Part shown: positions 30,225 through 40,700 of the stretch, in pieces | How the letters are laid out: every line of letters begins with the position of its first letter | Position numbering within the stretch: the stretch's first letter is position 1 | DNA from: Anniella stebbinsi | Taxonomy: Eukaryota > Chordata > Lepidosauria > Squamata > Anniellidae | Reading direction: 5' to 3' | NCBI GenBank assembly: GCA_029215795.1 | Contig: JARDYH010000004.1 | Span: forward strand, 218,854,017-218,918,016 | Length of the DNA: 64,000 nucleotides | Program-made: the position numbers and the translations under genes | Notes under the pieces: generated by a model | Databases searched by the model: none | Told to the model about the DNA's origin: nothing | What the model saw: only the letters and a program-made list of their open reading frames with translations

Positions 30225-30410
30225 TATGTATTTCTTACCCGCCTCTCCCTCCAGCTCGAGGCAGGGAACAACATCAATACAGACAATATAAAATACATAA
30301 AACTGATTAAAAGCAGATAAAATGAATACATTATTAAAATCAACCAAGTCTTAAAATTCAACTGGGTAGGCCTGCCGGAAGAAATCAGCCTTTATAGCTC
30401 TCTTACATTG
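30225..30410 (-). mobile_element. L2 3' end
   Basis: TATTTCTTACCCGCCTCTCC, CTCCAGCTCGAGGCAGGGAA is the reversed L2 terminus, then the 3'UTR and the last ORF2 codons (reverse of AACTGGGTAGGCCTGCCGGA). It is the same subfamily as 62662-63558, with a GAA rather than TAA tail. Confidence 0.88.
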
Positions 30411-31084
30411 AACTACATTGCAGGGTTGATGTAAGCTATTCTCTCAGCTTCAGTCCAACACCAACCTACAACAGGGGTCTAATACTTCTGAACAACACTG
30501 CAGGGCTCTTCAGCTCCAGAATCCAGTATGCAGAATCAGGTGCGTCATACATCACTCTCTCCCTACCACAGCCTCTACCAACCAGCAATATGGACACAGT
30601 GAATTCCATTTGCTTTGGTTATTTGCATAAGCAGGTATATTTATTTAAAGTTTCAGACTAAATAAGAAATGAGTTAGGAAGAGCAGGAACTCTTCTCTTC
30701 GCTGCTACTTTTTGTAGAGTGGGGGTGGACACAGCAGTGCCCAGTCTCAACTACATAAAAATCTTGGATTTCTCCATGGATTTCTATGGACAGCTCTCAC
30801 TGCCATCCCTGGGGAGGTTCCACTGGACATTATGGAACTGAGGATACTGAGGACCAAAGCTGGGTAGTGAAAAAAAAGAGCACCTTACACAGACACCAGG
30901 ATCTACTTGCAAAATAGCAAGTTTTGCGGGGACTAAGAAATTAGGAATTCGTTTTTGAGAGGAAGAGAGAAAACTATTTGTCAAAAAACCCCAAAGAACT
31001 GTGCCACTGGAACTTTCCACATCAGAAATGTCTGAGTTTGCTTGTTTCCTCTTTGTTCCTTCTCCCTTTTGTATCACATCATTT
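30411..31084. other. No recognisable feature
   Basis: Unique-looking. Confidence 0.4.
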
Positions 31085-31195
31085 AAATCGTAAGCCTGTG
31101 GGCAAGAACTACCCTGTTTTTACTGATCTTATGTAAGCCACTTTGGCAGCTTTTTCAGCTGAAGAGCAGGGTAAAAACAATCTATAAATACATGG
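31085..31195 (+). mobile_element. L2-like 3' terminus
   Basis: CTGATCTTATGTAAGCCACT, TTGGCAGCTTTTTCAGCTGA, AGAGCAGGGTAAAAACAATC, TATAAATAC fits the LINE/SINE 3' end pattern (gtaagccgctttgg...ggcggggtataaat). Diverged. Confidence 0.5.
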
Positions 31196-32868
31196 ATGCC
31201 TGCCTACATACAAACATACCAATTAATTTAGTTATTCAGAACAGACGGTCATGACTAGATCATCCATTTCATCTACACTGACCCCTAAGCTTTTGTACAG
31301 ATAAAGTTTAGCTTCTCAGTGTTTTCTCCAGAGGCAAAATCAACATCAAACACTTCTGCAAAAATGAACGTGGTAACATAACAAATTAGGCCAGATGTTT
31401 TGCACAGCCTGTATCAGCCCTCCCCAACTCAATGCCCTGGGTAGACATGACTAGGAGGACACTGGACTGGGAAAAGCTGGCCAATATTCATCATAAGTTT
31501 GTTCGGCATTTAAAAGGTCAACATGAAGGTTCCCTTGACTGCCTAGACTTCACCCACGTCTCTTCCCTAGCTCAGCTCATCACCATCTTTCATGGGGAAG
31601 ACCGCTTCTCGAACATAAAAAAATATTTCTGGTAGGCAGATACTTGACCTCCTAGTTCTAACACAGGCCAGGCATAATCTGAAATGGGTAAAAGATTAAC
31701 CTTGCTTCCCCTGTTAAGAAAGCTCTTCAGGCGCACCTGTTCGTGTGATCTTTGCTGGGAGCCATGAGGCTACATAAAACGAACTATGCTAAACTGCTCA
31801 TTTTATACATTCATTGATGTTAAGAAGTAAAACAACAACAACAACAAACAGAACAGGTTATTCTCAATGTTAAGCTAACCAATTTGGCATTTTAATTTAA
31901 CAATTATGATGGGTTGCTGTAACTAGGTGTCACCTGGTATGAGTTTTCAGTGGGTGGATCGAAAGGATCTCACACATCCTCTTGGACTTTGGAAGCCGTG
32001 TTAAGCAGGTTGTTTGATTGCACCTGGGAGCTGCTTTGAGGCAAACTGACTAATTAAGATATGAAACATACTGATGAAACACATCACCAATAACAGTGGG
32101 GATTCCTCTTCCCACGAGCCTCCCTAAGCCTCCTCCACAGACCAGAGGTTGGTTCCCCATCCCTGATCTATGATCATCTTATTTCTAAATACAAGTGTTG
32201 CCAAAGTATGTATATCTTGTTTTACGAAACAGTTTTGGAAGTAATTAGATAGACCTGCTCGTGCTTCCACCATCATCTAGTCTTCCTGGGCCAAAGCACT
32301 TGCAAAGGGATCAGACATTTAACTTTACAACTAATTGTAAAAGCACGTGTTTCCATTTTACCCGGTGTTAAACAAAAATTATCCTTTTAGGTTACAGAAG
32401 CAATGGGTGTTAAGCTAGCTCAAAAGAAGAACCTGCATTTCTTGGTATTTGGGGAAGGATGACCCTTTTCATAGTTTCTTCTGTAAACTGACAGAATGAT
32501 GGAGTAACCAGAACATATATTACTGACAGGTGCAATTTCACCCCTGCTTGGAAAACCATGACTTTAAAAGCAGATGAAAGCCTCAAACTGATGAATGAGC
32601 ACAGAAAAACCTGACGGAATTACATGCTCTATCTCAAGAGAATTAAGTCATGTGGTCGTGCGGTTTTGCGTTTGGCTGCAGCGCTGTAAAGATTTACAGC
32701 GTGTTTTGAAGGGATCTGATAGAGGTCTATTTGCATTTGCCTAAGGATGACTGTTAGAAAATGCCAGTGCATTTATATCAGAAGCATATCTACACAGCGC
32801 TGAATATCAAGAACAGTTAGTGTGACATGCCCTTAACCTGTAATTAACTGGCAAAATCTTTTAACTGA
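31196..32868. other. No recognisable gene or repeat
   Basis: A 67-codon open frame at 31432-31635 shows no familiar motif and no convincing splice acceptor. The flank of MITE-A at 32640-32868 has GTAAAGATTTACAGCG-type small palindromes. Confidence 0.35.
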
Positions 32869-33220
32869 GGCTGCCTCTACAAGAGGCATTTAAAGCTCTT
32901 TCAAGGCGCATTAAAAAAATTACCTCTACAAGAACGGAGCGCAAATCGGGCGTAGAGGTGCGCTATCCCTCCGATTATGCGCATTATCGAATGCGCGTTA
33001 AACAGCGAGTTTTATTTTGCTCCGGCCATTAAAGCGCATTTTGACTGTGTGAACAAGTGCTTATGCGCATTAACTAGTAAAGCACATTTTGGTCATCCGT
33101 TAATGCGCTTCACCGGCTCTCGCCGCCTCGCGTGCAGAGTTATTAGGCGTAAATGCGCTTCCGCGATTATGCGCATAATCGCCTAACCAGGCGCAAAAGC
33201 GAATCCTTGTAGAGGGGACC
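32869..33220 (+). mobile_element. MITE-A copy 3 (352 bp)
   Basis: Ends GGCTGCCTCTACAAG and CTTGTAGAGGGGACC. Flanks are TGA (32866-32868) and TAA (33221-33223), a 3-bp duplication with one change. It is three bases shorter than the other copies through a single gap in the middle. The interior is the same ATGCGC/GCGCATT-rich sequence. Confidence 0.88.
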
Positions 33221-33370
33221 TAAGAGCACAGCTCAGATTGGTATCTCATCCCACCAAATTCAATAAGAATGATCCACTAAATTTAATGGGCGAAAATGGA
33301 AACCTTTCATGATTAAGAGAACTGAGCACTGTACTACTACAGAATTAAAGTGTGTATGTGGCTACACTAG

Positions 33371-33371
<1 letters not shown>

Positions 33372-33403
<32 letters not shown>

Positions 33404-33410
33404 CGTGTGT
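33372..33410 (+). repeat. (GT)n microsatellite
   Basis: About fifteen GT units, one interruption (TTCG). Confidence 0.95.
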
Positions 33411-33756
33411 GAGCCTTGCACATTGAAAACTAGCATTACAAGGAGATGGGGCCTAGCTTAACCTTCTCATTGTCATGCTTGTTGTTGTGAGGAGCATTAA
33501 GTCATGTAACCTTCACACCACACACAGTCTGAATTGGAACAGCCCCGAAACACATTTACCATCAGCTAGATCTTAGAAAGAACCGAAAAATACATCTCCA
33601 TCTCCAATAAGAAATAATCAAACACGGAAGCACCAAACCAGATGATTTACTTCCAAATCAGACTTTAGCCTATTTACTTATTTTTAGCCTAAACGTTTTC
33701 AAATGGGTAGTGACTGATGGAAGGCTTTAATTTGTTGAACTTGCTGTCGTTTGGAC

Positions 33757-34053
33757 TCAAGGGAAATCGCAACTTGCAGTTTCTAGGCCTTGAGAAATTC
33801 CTTGCTTTTCAACATGGCATTTAAAGATCCTTTCGGTGGTAGCATCTTGGGCAAAGGGAGAGCAACCATGGCGGTGTTTTCTGCTGGGAGGGTAGTGGAC
33901 AGCACTGGCTACATGGGAGGAGGAATACTCTGTCTCTCTGGTGTGTGTGGTCTGCACACATGATGGAATAATGTGGTACGAATCTCGAGGTGGTAAAGTG
34001 GACTTTACCACTTCAGACTGTAGGTAGAGGAATGCCATTTTTAATGCTTTCAC
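33757..34053 (-). CDS. Candidate terminal exon, unknown product
   Basis: On the minus strand TTGTGTTTTTTAATAG precedes GTG AAA GCA; from 34053 an open frame of 98 codons runs to a TGA at 33757-33759. The peptide contains SEVVKSTLPPRDSYHIIPSC, QTTHTRETEYSSSHVA and DATTERIFKCHVEKQG. I do not recognise it. It starts in phase 0, which is the phase in which the exon candidate at 44205-44295 (same strand, upstream) ends. The acceptor tract is T-rich but short, and chance remains possible. Confidence 0.22.
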   Translation of the reverse strand: MKALKMAFLYLQSEVVKSTLPPRDSYHIIPSCVQTTHTRETEYSSSHVASAVHYPPSRKHRHGCSPFAQDATTERIFKCHVEKQGISQGLETASCDFP

Positions 34054-34840
34054 CTATTAAAAAACACAATTCTCTGCAAGTCAAAAGATAGCACATTAGA
34101 GAGAAGGTTTCTAGTCCAATCCACTCCCAGCTATTCTAATGTTGTACTTGCTTACCGTTGCATAGGCTATTTTTTGGGTGTGTGCATGTGTTTGAACGTG
34201 GGAGATCATTATAAATGTGACTTCGGGTGGCTCACTGAGCTCTACCATCTTCTAGAGGAATCAGAAGGACAGGACTTCCCTGATCATTTCAGAGCCAGCC
34301 ATTTCATGCGAGGCAGATGAAGAGTAATAATACTAACTCACATTTCAGAGTAACACATGCGGGAGGTTTTGGTAAGTCATTTTGACAGTTATTTAGCTGA
34401 ACTGCAACTAGTACAACCATTCAATAATAAATAAATATATTCCTCTACCTGCACTCTGTGATGTGGGCTGTTCCACCACCTGAAGACCACACTACCTCAT
34501 TTGGATATACAGCCTCAGTCTGAAGAACCTTTTTAAGACTGAAAAGAGTTGAAAGTTCATTTCAGCACATACACACACACACACACACACTCCACTTTCT
34601 CTCTCTCCTCAATTAGAGTGTATTGTTTGTCAATGCTGGTGTCACCTCCTCCTTATGTGAAACCCAGGGGAAAAGACACCCAAAGGTCTGCCTGTTAAGG
34701 ATCATCCAGCACTGAAAAGTGGGAATAAAACATTCAAATGTTTTGATAGCCCCTCATCATTTGCACCTTCCTTAGTTCTTTTAATGAGTTGTTTATTAGA
34801 TCTTAGTTTGGCAGCGGTCTTATACACAGTTTCCTAGGAA
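34054..34840. other. No gene; contains a (CA)n at 34570-34590
   Basis: Unique-looking otherwise. Confidence 0.4.
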
Positions 34841-35020
34841 TCAGCCCAAAGGAACTCGATGGGACTTATTTTTGAGTAGATATGTATAGAATTGTGCTAA
34901 ATTCCCAATTCATTACTTATCTGAAGACACTCGATCAGTACATGTAGTAGTACCATGCACAAACAGTGCGTCATAGACGTCTGCTTTAAATACGATTGCA
35001 ATCCTATATCCACTTACCTG
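34841..35020 (+). repeat. Degraded short repeat, insertion site of L2
   Basis: AACTCGATGGGACTTATTTT, TGAGTAGATATGTATAGAAT and TTGCAATCCTATATCCACTT, ACCTGG are arms of the CAATCCTATG-type reptile short repeat. The second word breaks off exactly at the start of the L2 at about 35021. Confidence 0.4.
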
Positions 35021-36076
35021 GAATCGGGGGCACTGTGCTTCAGTGGTTCCGGTCCTACCTCTCGGGCAGGTTCCAGATGGTGATGCTTGGGGATAGCTGC
35101 TCTGCAAAGAAGGAGCTGCTGTGTGGCGTATCACAAGGTGCCATCCTATCCCCAATGCTGTTTAACATTTATATGAAACCGTTGGGAGAGATCATCCGGA
35201 GGCATGGGGCGGGGTGCTATCAGTATGCTGATGACACCCAAATATATTTCTCTATGCCTTCGATAACAGTGTCAGCTAAGGATAGTGTGTCTCCTCTGAA
35301 TGAATGCTTGGAGGCGGTAATGGGCTGGATGAGGAAAAACAAACTGAAGTTGAATCCAGACAAGACGGAGGTGCTTACTATCAAAGGCCGCAACCTGGGT
35401 TTGGAGGTATGTCAACCAGTTCTGGATGGGGTTACACTCCCCCTGAAAGTCTGTGTTCGCAGCTTGGGGGTGCTCCTGGATCCGTCGCTCCAAATGACAG
35501 CCCAGATAGATGCGACGGCCAGGAGTGCCTACTATCAGCTTCAGCTGATACGCCAGCTGCGCCCCTTCCTAGAGTTGGAAGACCTAAAGACGGTAGTGCA
35601 CGCGCTGGTAACTTCGAGACTCGACTTCTGCAATGCGCTGTACATAGGGCTACCTCTGTGCCTAGTCCGGAAACTTCAACTAGTTCAAAATATGGCAGCC
35701 AGGTTGGTCACTGGTACACCTAGGGGTGATCACATCACACCAGCTTTGAAATCTCTCCACTGGCTGCCAGTTAGTTTCCGGGCGAAGTACAAAGTGTTGG
35801 TCATTACCTTTAAAGCCGTACATGTTTGGGTCCAGGTTACCTGCGGGATCGCCTTCTCCCATACAATCCGCCCCGCACGCTTAGGTCCTCTGGGAAGAAT
35901 TTATTACAGTCAACAAAAACTAGACTGACAACTGTTACCCAGAGGACCTTCTCTTCTGCCGCTCCCAGATTATGGAATGACCTGCAGGGAGAGATCCGTG
36001 AACTTACTAGTCTTCAGGAATTTAAACGATCTGTAAAGACTGAGATCTTCTGGCAAGCCTACTCAGATGAATTTTA
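35021..36076 (+). pseudogene. L2 ORF2 reverse transcriptase and C-terminus, one frameshift
   Basis: The reading is open from upstream of 35021 to 35928, then continues in another frame at 35826-36077. Motifs are CGVSQGAILSPMLFNIYM, YADD (35224-35235), KLNPDKTEVLTIKG, LDGVTLPLKVCVRSLGVLLD, FLELEDLKTVVHALVTSRLD, LHWLPVSFRAKYKVLVITFK. One lost G near 35825 (VHVW instead of LHGLG) shifts the frame; the intended reading goes on as GPGYLRDRLLPYNPP, SAAPRLWNDL and ends AYSDEF. The catalytic Asp pair is intact, but motif A is missing through truncation. Confidence 0.92.
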
Positions 36077-36221
36077 AGTGTTTTATTTGTGTTTTATTGG
36101 TATTTTAATGGTATATTGGTTTTATGTATTTTTAATCAGTTTTGTGTGTTTTATGATGATGTTGTTCCCCGCCTCGATCCGGAGGGAGAGGCGGGTAATA
36201 AATAAATAAATAAATAAATAA

Positions 36222-36262
<41 letters not shown>
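35021..36262 (+). mobile_element. L2 LINE, 5'-truncated, young
   Basis: It begins inside the reverse transcriptase (IGGTVLQWFRSYLSGRF) and runs through the C-terminus, 3'UTR and end motif (CCCCGCCTCGATCCGGAGGG, AGAGGCGGGTAATAAATAAA) to a mixed (TAAA)n(TTA)n tail. It is very close in protein sequence to the minus-strand copy at 62662-63558, so this subfamily moved recently. Confidence 0.93.
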
Positions 36263-36263
<1 letters not shown>

Positions 36264-36267
<4 letters not shown>

Positions 36268-36755
36268 AGGCTGTTTCCGTGCCAAAGCCAGGCCTGAATC
36301 TCTTCACTGGCTGCCAGTTAGTTTCCGGGCAAAGTACAAAGTGTTGGTCATTACCTTTAAAGCCCTACATGGTTTGGGTCCAGGTTACCTGTGGGATCGC
36401 CTTCTCCCATACAATCCGCCCCACACGCTCAGGTCCTCTGGGAAGAACTTACTGCAGTCGGCCAAGACTCGGCTGACAACCGTTACCCAGAGGACCTTCT
36501 CTTCTGCTGCTCCCATACTGTGGAATGACCTGCCGGAGGAGACTCGTCAATTTAACAGTCTTTTAGAATTTAAGAAAGCCATAAAGACTGTTCTCTTTCG
36601 GCGGGCATATCCAGTGGAATTTTAGAATGTTTTAAGGATGTTTTAATGCAGTTTTAATAATATGTGTCATGTTTTAATCAGTTTTATGTATTTTATCATG
36701 TTGTTGTTCCCCGCCTCGATCCAGATGGAGAGGCGGATAAGAAATAAATTAGTAG
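36264..36755 (+). mobile_element. L2 LINE with tiny inverted 5' piece
   Basis: 36299-36755 is a plus-strand L2 end: SLHWLPVSFRAKYKVLVITF, LLPYNPPHTLRSSGKNLL, TQRTFSSAAPILWNDLPEE, ending AYPVEF at 36623, then 3'UTR and terminus. The 35 bases before it (36264-36298) read on the minus strand as FRPGFGTETALV, the L2 segment just ahead of RT motif A. So a short upstream piece is inverted against the 3' part, with the intervening ORF2 deleted, the hallmark of 5' inversion. It sits immediately behind the tail of the previous L2. Confidence 0.88.
36341..36625 (+). pseudogene. L2 ORF2 C-terminal fragment
   Basis: Ninety-four open codons covering the end of L2 ORF2 (FKALHGLGPGYLWDRLLPYN ... WNDLPEETRQFNSLLEFKKA ... 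AYPVEF). It belongs to the same subfamily as 4536-4856. No catalytic part. Confidence 0.9.
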
Positions 36756-37082
36756 TGGTAGTAGTAGTATTGAAATCAAAATATATATCCTGTTTCAGAT
36801 AAGATATAAGATTTCCACTCTCATAAATTGCATAGAATTGGGATTTTAGGTTAATTGGACAGTATCCAAAACTGCCACTCTGCTTATGCCATTGATGTAA
36901 GTGGCTTCTAGTGCTACGTTAATATAGGAAGCTGGTGTGATGGGTTTTCCGTGGAAACCCTTCCCAACAGTTTATGCTATTGGCATAGCGTTAGAGGTTG
37001 ATCATGCTAGCTAGCATTCCATTAATGGCTACTGCCCACAGAGGCCATGTAACATCAAATACACTTAAACAAATTCCATTTC
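36756..37082. other. Short (TAG)n patch, otherwise unrecognised
   Basis: TAGTAGTGGTAGTAGTAGTA follows the L2 tail; the remainder is unique-looking. Confidence 0.4.
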
Positions 37083-37185
37083 ATAGAATCATAGAATAGT
37101 AGAGTTGGAAGGAGCCTATAAGGCCATCGAGTCCAACCCTCTGCTCAATGCAGGGATCCACCTGAAAGCATCCCTGACTGCCATC
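37083..37185 (-). mobile_element. CR1 3' terminus
   Basis: CATAGAATCATAGAATAGTA, GAGTTGGAAGGAGCCTATAA, GGCCATCGAGTCCAACCCTC: reversed CR1 tail and end. Confidence 0.92.
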
Positions 37186-38210
37186 TTGTCTATTTCCAGC
37201 AATTCTAACCACAATTCTTTGCCACAGGAGCTTATTCATTGGGCTTCTGTCAAATTATAAAAATTCCCAGCATACAGCTGTCTTAATAAATAATTTCACT
37301 GAGCTGGCTGGCCAAAAATATTACTGAATAGCCAAATTAAAATTTTAAAAAACCAACATCAGCTATGACTTGTAATTAGTGTTACAAAAAGGAACGGTTT
37401 CATTGCATTGTTTTATTCAAACTGTATTACTATTGCACTTTTAGCCATTACTTGAACCTCTTTCCTAGCAGCTGGTGTTCAGAGAAGTCTCACTTAACAG
37501 ACTGCTAATTAATTTCAGAAAATAAAAATTATCTGTCGACAGAAGAGCTGTTTATTTCACTTATTTCCTTTAAAAGCGTTCATGCATCAACTCCCTCCCT
37601 TCTCTCCCATTTCTGGTCCTGAAGCCAATCATTCATAGTGTGCAATTTACTCTGAATGGCAACAGTAGGCAGCCAGATGGTTGGGTTTTATTTTCTTTAC
37701 AGTTATGAATCTAAAGGAAGAAATATTGCATGGAAAAAGAGCACACTCGAATAACACACACATATGTATGAAAAGGCCCATATAATGACAGCATTATCCT
37801 TTAAATAATTTTATCTAGAGGGAACACAGTCCAGAGACAAGAGAATTACACATAGACCCAGACAACGTGGGTTCAAGTCCCTTCACAGCCATGGATTCAA
37901 ACATCCCTCGACCTTGATTGCCTATTTATAAAATGGGAATAACTGAAGAACTATGGGGCATAGTAAAAACAAATGAGGTAAGGAAGGAAGTATCAGGGCG
38001 AAGATAGATGAAACATCTTAACAGTGGTTAGAATAGATTCTTTACCCAGGGTGGAAGACCTAATTCAGCTTGTCTTTGCAATATGCCTTAAGTGTGTGCA
38101 TACTAGCAAATTGAGTACTGCTTCAATCTTGCTCTTCTCCTCATGCTTCAGACAGGCTGTCCTTTGTTTTATTTTTTTTAAAACAGACCATTTGTCAATT
38201 TGGTTGTGAC
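37186..38210. other. No gene; possible conserved non-coding sequence
   Basis: 37190-37590 is AT-rich, free of repeat signatures and rich in words such as CTAATTAATTTCAG, TTAATAAATAATTTCACTGA and ACTTGTAATTAGTG. At 37845-37900 CGTGGGTTCAAGTCCCTTCA resembles a SINE B box, too degraded to call. Confidence 0.25.
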
Positions 38211-38395
38211 CCTGTTCAGATGACACACTAAGCCACAGTGGTTCAGCATTTTGAGCTAAACATTATGGCATAGCGTGCCGTGTGAACCATTCTTAACCAT
38301 GGTGGCTATATAACCATGGTTTAAACATGCTCACTAACCATTTGCTACAAAAGGATTAGCGGCCTAACCATGACTTAGTGTGTTGTCTGAACAGG
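38211..38395. mobile_element. MITE-C copy 2
   Basis: CCTGTTCAGATGACACACTA at the left and TGACTTAGTGTGTTGTCTGA, ACAGG at the right form terminal inverted repeats. The interior matches copy 1 (GCGTGCCGTGTGAACCA, AACCATGGTGGCTATATAAC, GATTAGCGGCCTAACCATGA). Confidence 0.8.
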
Positions 38396-38628
38396 ACTAC
38401 AACGTTCATCCTTAACCTTGTTTTTTTTAAAAAATAAATAATTAAAATAAAATAAAATATGAAAATATTATTAAAACAATTGCAAAAAGTCTCTGAGGAA
38501 TGAGGGGGGAGACATATATTTGGGGAATGTCATGGACATTAGCCAGTCAACCCCATCCACAGCCGTCTTTTGCTGAAAATTCGCCAAACTAGATGTTGTT
38601 TTTTGCCCAGAGGTTGACCCTGGACAGG

Positions 38629-39115
38629 AATTTATTTATTTTATTTATTTATTTATTACATTTGTATACCGCCCCATAGCCGAAGCTCTCTGGGCGGTTT
38701 ACATAGGATTAAAAACAATTAAAAACAATATACAAAAATTAAAACAGCAAAAACATACAACATACACACAATCTGTACATTTAAAAACCACTTGAACACT
38801 TCAAAAAAACTACAAAAACAAAACAAAACAACCCCAGGCTCCTCAGATATTGCCAAATGCCTGAGAGAAGAGGAAAGTCTTGACCTGGCGCCGAAAAGAT
38901 AACAATGTTGGCGCCAGGCGGGCCTCGTCAGGGAGATCGTTCCACAATTGGGGAGCCACCACAGAGAAGGCCCTCTCTCTTGTTGCCGACCTCCGAGCTT
39001 CCCTCGGAGGAGGCACTCGGAGGAGGGCCTTAGATGTTGAACGTAGTGTTCGGGTAGGTTCATGTCGGGAAACGCGTTCCATCAGGTATTGTGGTCCCAA
39101 GCCGTGTAAGTTGTA
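38629..39115 (-). mobile_element. L2 LINE 3' portion
   Basis: The plus strand starts with a (TTTA)n tail, then TACCGCCCCATAGCCGAAGC, TCTCTGGGCGGTTTACATAG (L2 terminus reversed), 3'UTR, and the ORF2 C-terminus. On the minus strand 38843-39100 reads GPQYLMERVSRHEPTRTLRS, VVAPQLWNDLPDEARLAPTL, FRRQVKTFLFSQAFGN in one open frame of 85 codons. Same subfamily as the copy at 1701-3105, and less damaged at the C-terminus. Confidence 0.92.
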
Positions 39116-40484
39116 TGTCAGTATTCAATGCTGTAAAGTTGTATTGAAATTGGTCCTAGTGCTCTAGAAATGTCATGTTTGCCTTCACCCTAAGGGAGGT
39201 AATTGTTTCAGGATGGTTTTCTTTTTAAAATATTACAAGCTCATCTTGTAATAGCTGAGTAGTCTCTCAACTATTATAGTTTGCCCTCAAATTATGAGTT
39301 GTTTTCTTTTTTACTTTTAACTTGTAATTTTCTTCTTGGAGCGATGTGATTTTTATAGCACTGTAGTGTTAGCCACTTCAAAGGCATTTCCTAGTTCTGA
39401 GAATATTACTTCCTCAAGTCAGTGGCTCTGGGTCAAATGTTTTCATTTCATGTTCGTGATGTTAAAAAAGTTCTGAAGTTTTCTACAAATATACACCACT
39501 GAATGGCTGCTACATCGTTTTGGAAAGCTATGGTTACAATCGCCTCTAATCCACCTTATCTTGATATTCTACTGTTCCATTTTTGACAGGAATGTGTCTT
39601 GAATACAAACATTTGCCATACTTAGACTATTATTCAAAATTAAAGGGTGAAATTGTAGGTGTAGTCTTCAAAATTTGCTACAGACTTCAAAAAAAGGTGG
39701 GGAACCATCCGGCAAGTATTTACAAAATTAATCTCATCAGGTTATACTCAAAATACACTTCCTAAAGGCTACTTACTTCACATGGTAGTATTTTTACACT
39801 GTAACAACACTGGCTATAAAATCGACTTTCCTAATTGTAAGAACAGTTGTACAAATCAACATGCTGACCAAGGGGGAAGCGGATGAGGATCCTTTGGAAA
39901 AGGTTGAAGGAACCCTGCTACTCTAAAAAATTGGCCAAACCAACTTCTGAGGCCCCTACCATCTCTGTTACTCAAAATTAAATAGCTCTGTAATAAATCA
40001 AGGTGATCTTTGGAAAGTGTAGTAGTAATTTAAAGCTACAAAGTCCAGAAATCAATGCTGGGAAGTCAATCAAATATCTTCTCAATGACATGAAGAAAGT
40101 TACTTAAAAATCACTCTCTAAATTTCTGAAGACCAGATTATATATTTACTAGGATCAAATGGAAATGCTCTTCCTAAGCTGTACCATTCTAGGTTGAAGA
40201 AAGTGATGGTAGGGAGGCTGCATGTTTTGAGCGCGCCATGTGAACATGACTCTTGCGCATGAATGAATGGCATGCCAGAGAAGAAAAGTAGACGAAACTC
40301 TCCTTCCTGACATGCTAGTTTTCTATGCAGAGGGAGGCTTTTTGTTTTGTTTTTTCAAGGGAGAATATTCCAAGAGAAAATCCTAACCCTGCATCATAGA
40401 GTGATACATTCCAGAAACTGCTTTACCACTTGATTCTGCTTAGTAGCTCTCAAACTACAAAGATGCATTCTTCAGATTGACTCT
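39116..40484. other. No recognisable feature
   Basis: AT-rich, unique-looking. Confidence 0.4.
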
Positions 40485-40700
40485 CCCAGGGATGTGAAAA
40501 TCAGCAAGTTTTGAGCTCGCCGAATGTCACCTCAAAGTTCGTTCTGATTCGTGTTCCTATCAGATTGCAAGCTTTGTTCCTTTTTTTCCCTTTTGCATGA
40601 AAATTTGTATTTTCATGCATATTTCCTGAAATGCATGCCTCAACTGTGCACATTGTTCATTAGGTGGTGTTGAGTTGATCAGGTGGTGTTGAGTTCATCT
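40485..40700. repeat. Possible hAT-like end and small duplication
   Basis: 40488-40640 (CAGGGATGTGAAAATCAGCA, AGTTTTGAGCTCGCCGAATG, then a palindromic TTTTCATGCATATTTCC region) recalls a CAGGGATG-start element; no second end was seen. At about 40662-40695 AGGTGGTGTTGAGTT occurs twice. Confidence 0.3.

Noticed and set aside
31432..31635. 67-codon plus-strand frame MPWVDMTRRTLDW...
   Set aside because: No splice acceptor, no motif and no repeat homology that I can support; left as unexplained.
35272..35493. Antisense frames within L2 (35272-35493, 35304-35723, 63172-63690, 2433-2816)
   Set aside because: Shadows of the LINE reverse transcriptase in other frames; no independent coding signal.
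36122..36307. Minus-strand frame with polyisoleucine
   Set aside because: The (TTA)n tail read backwards; only its FRPGFGTETALV end is meaningful, as the inverted L2 piece.
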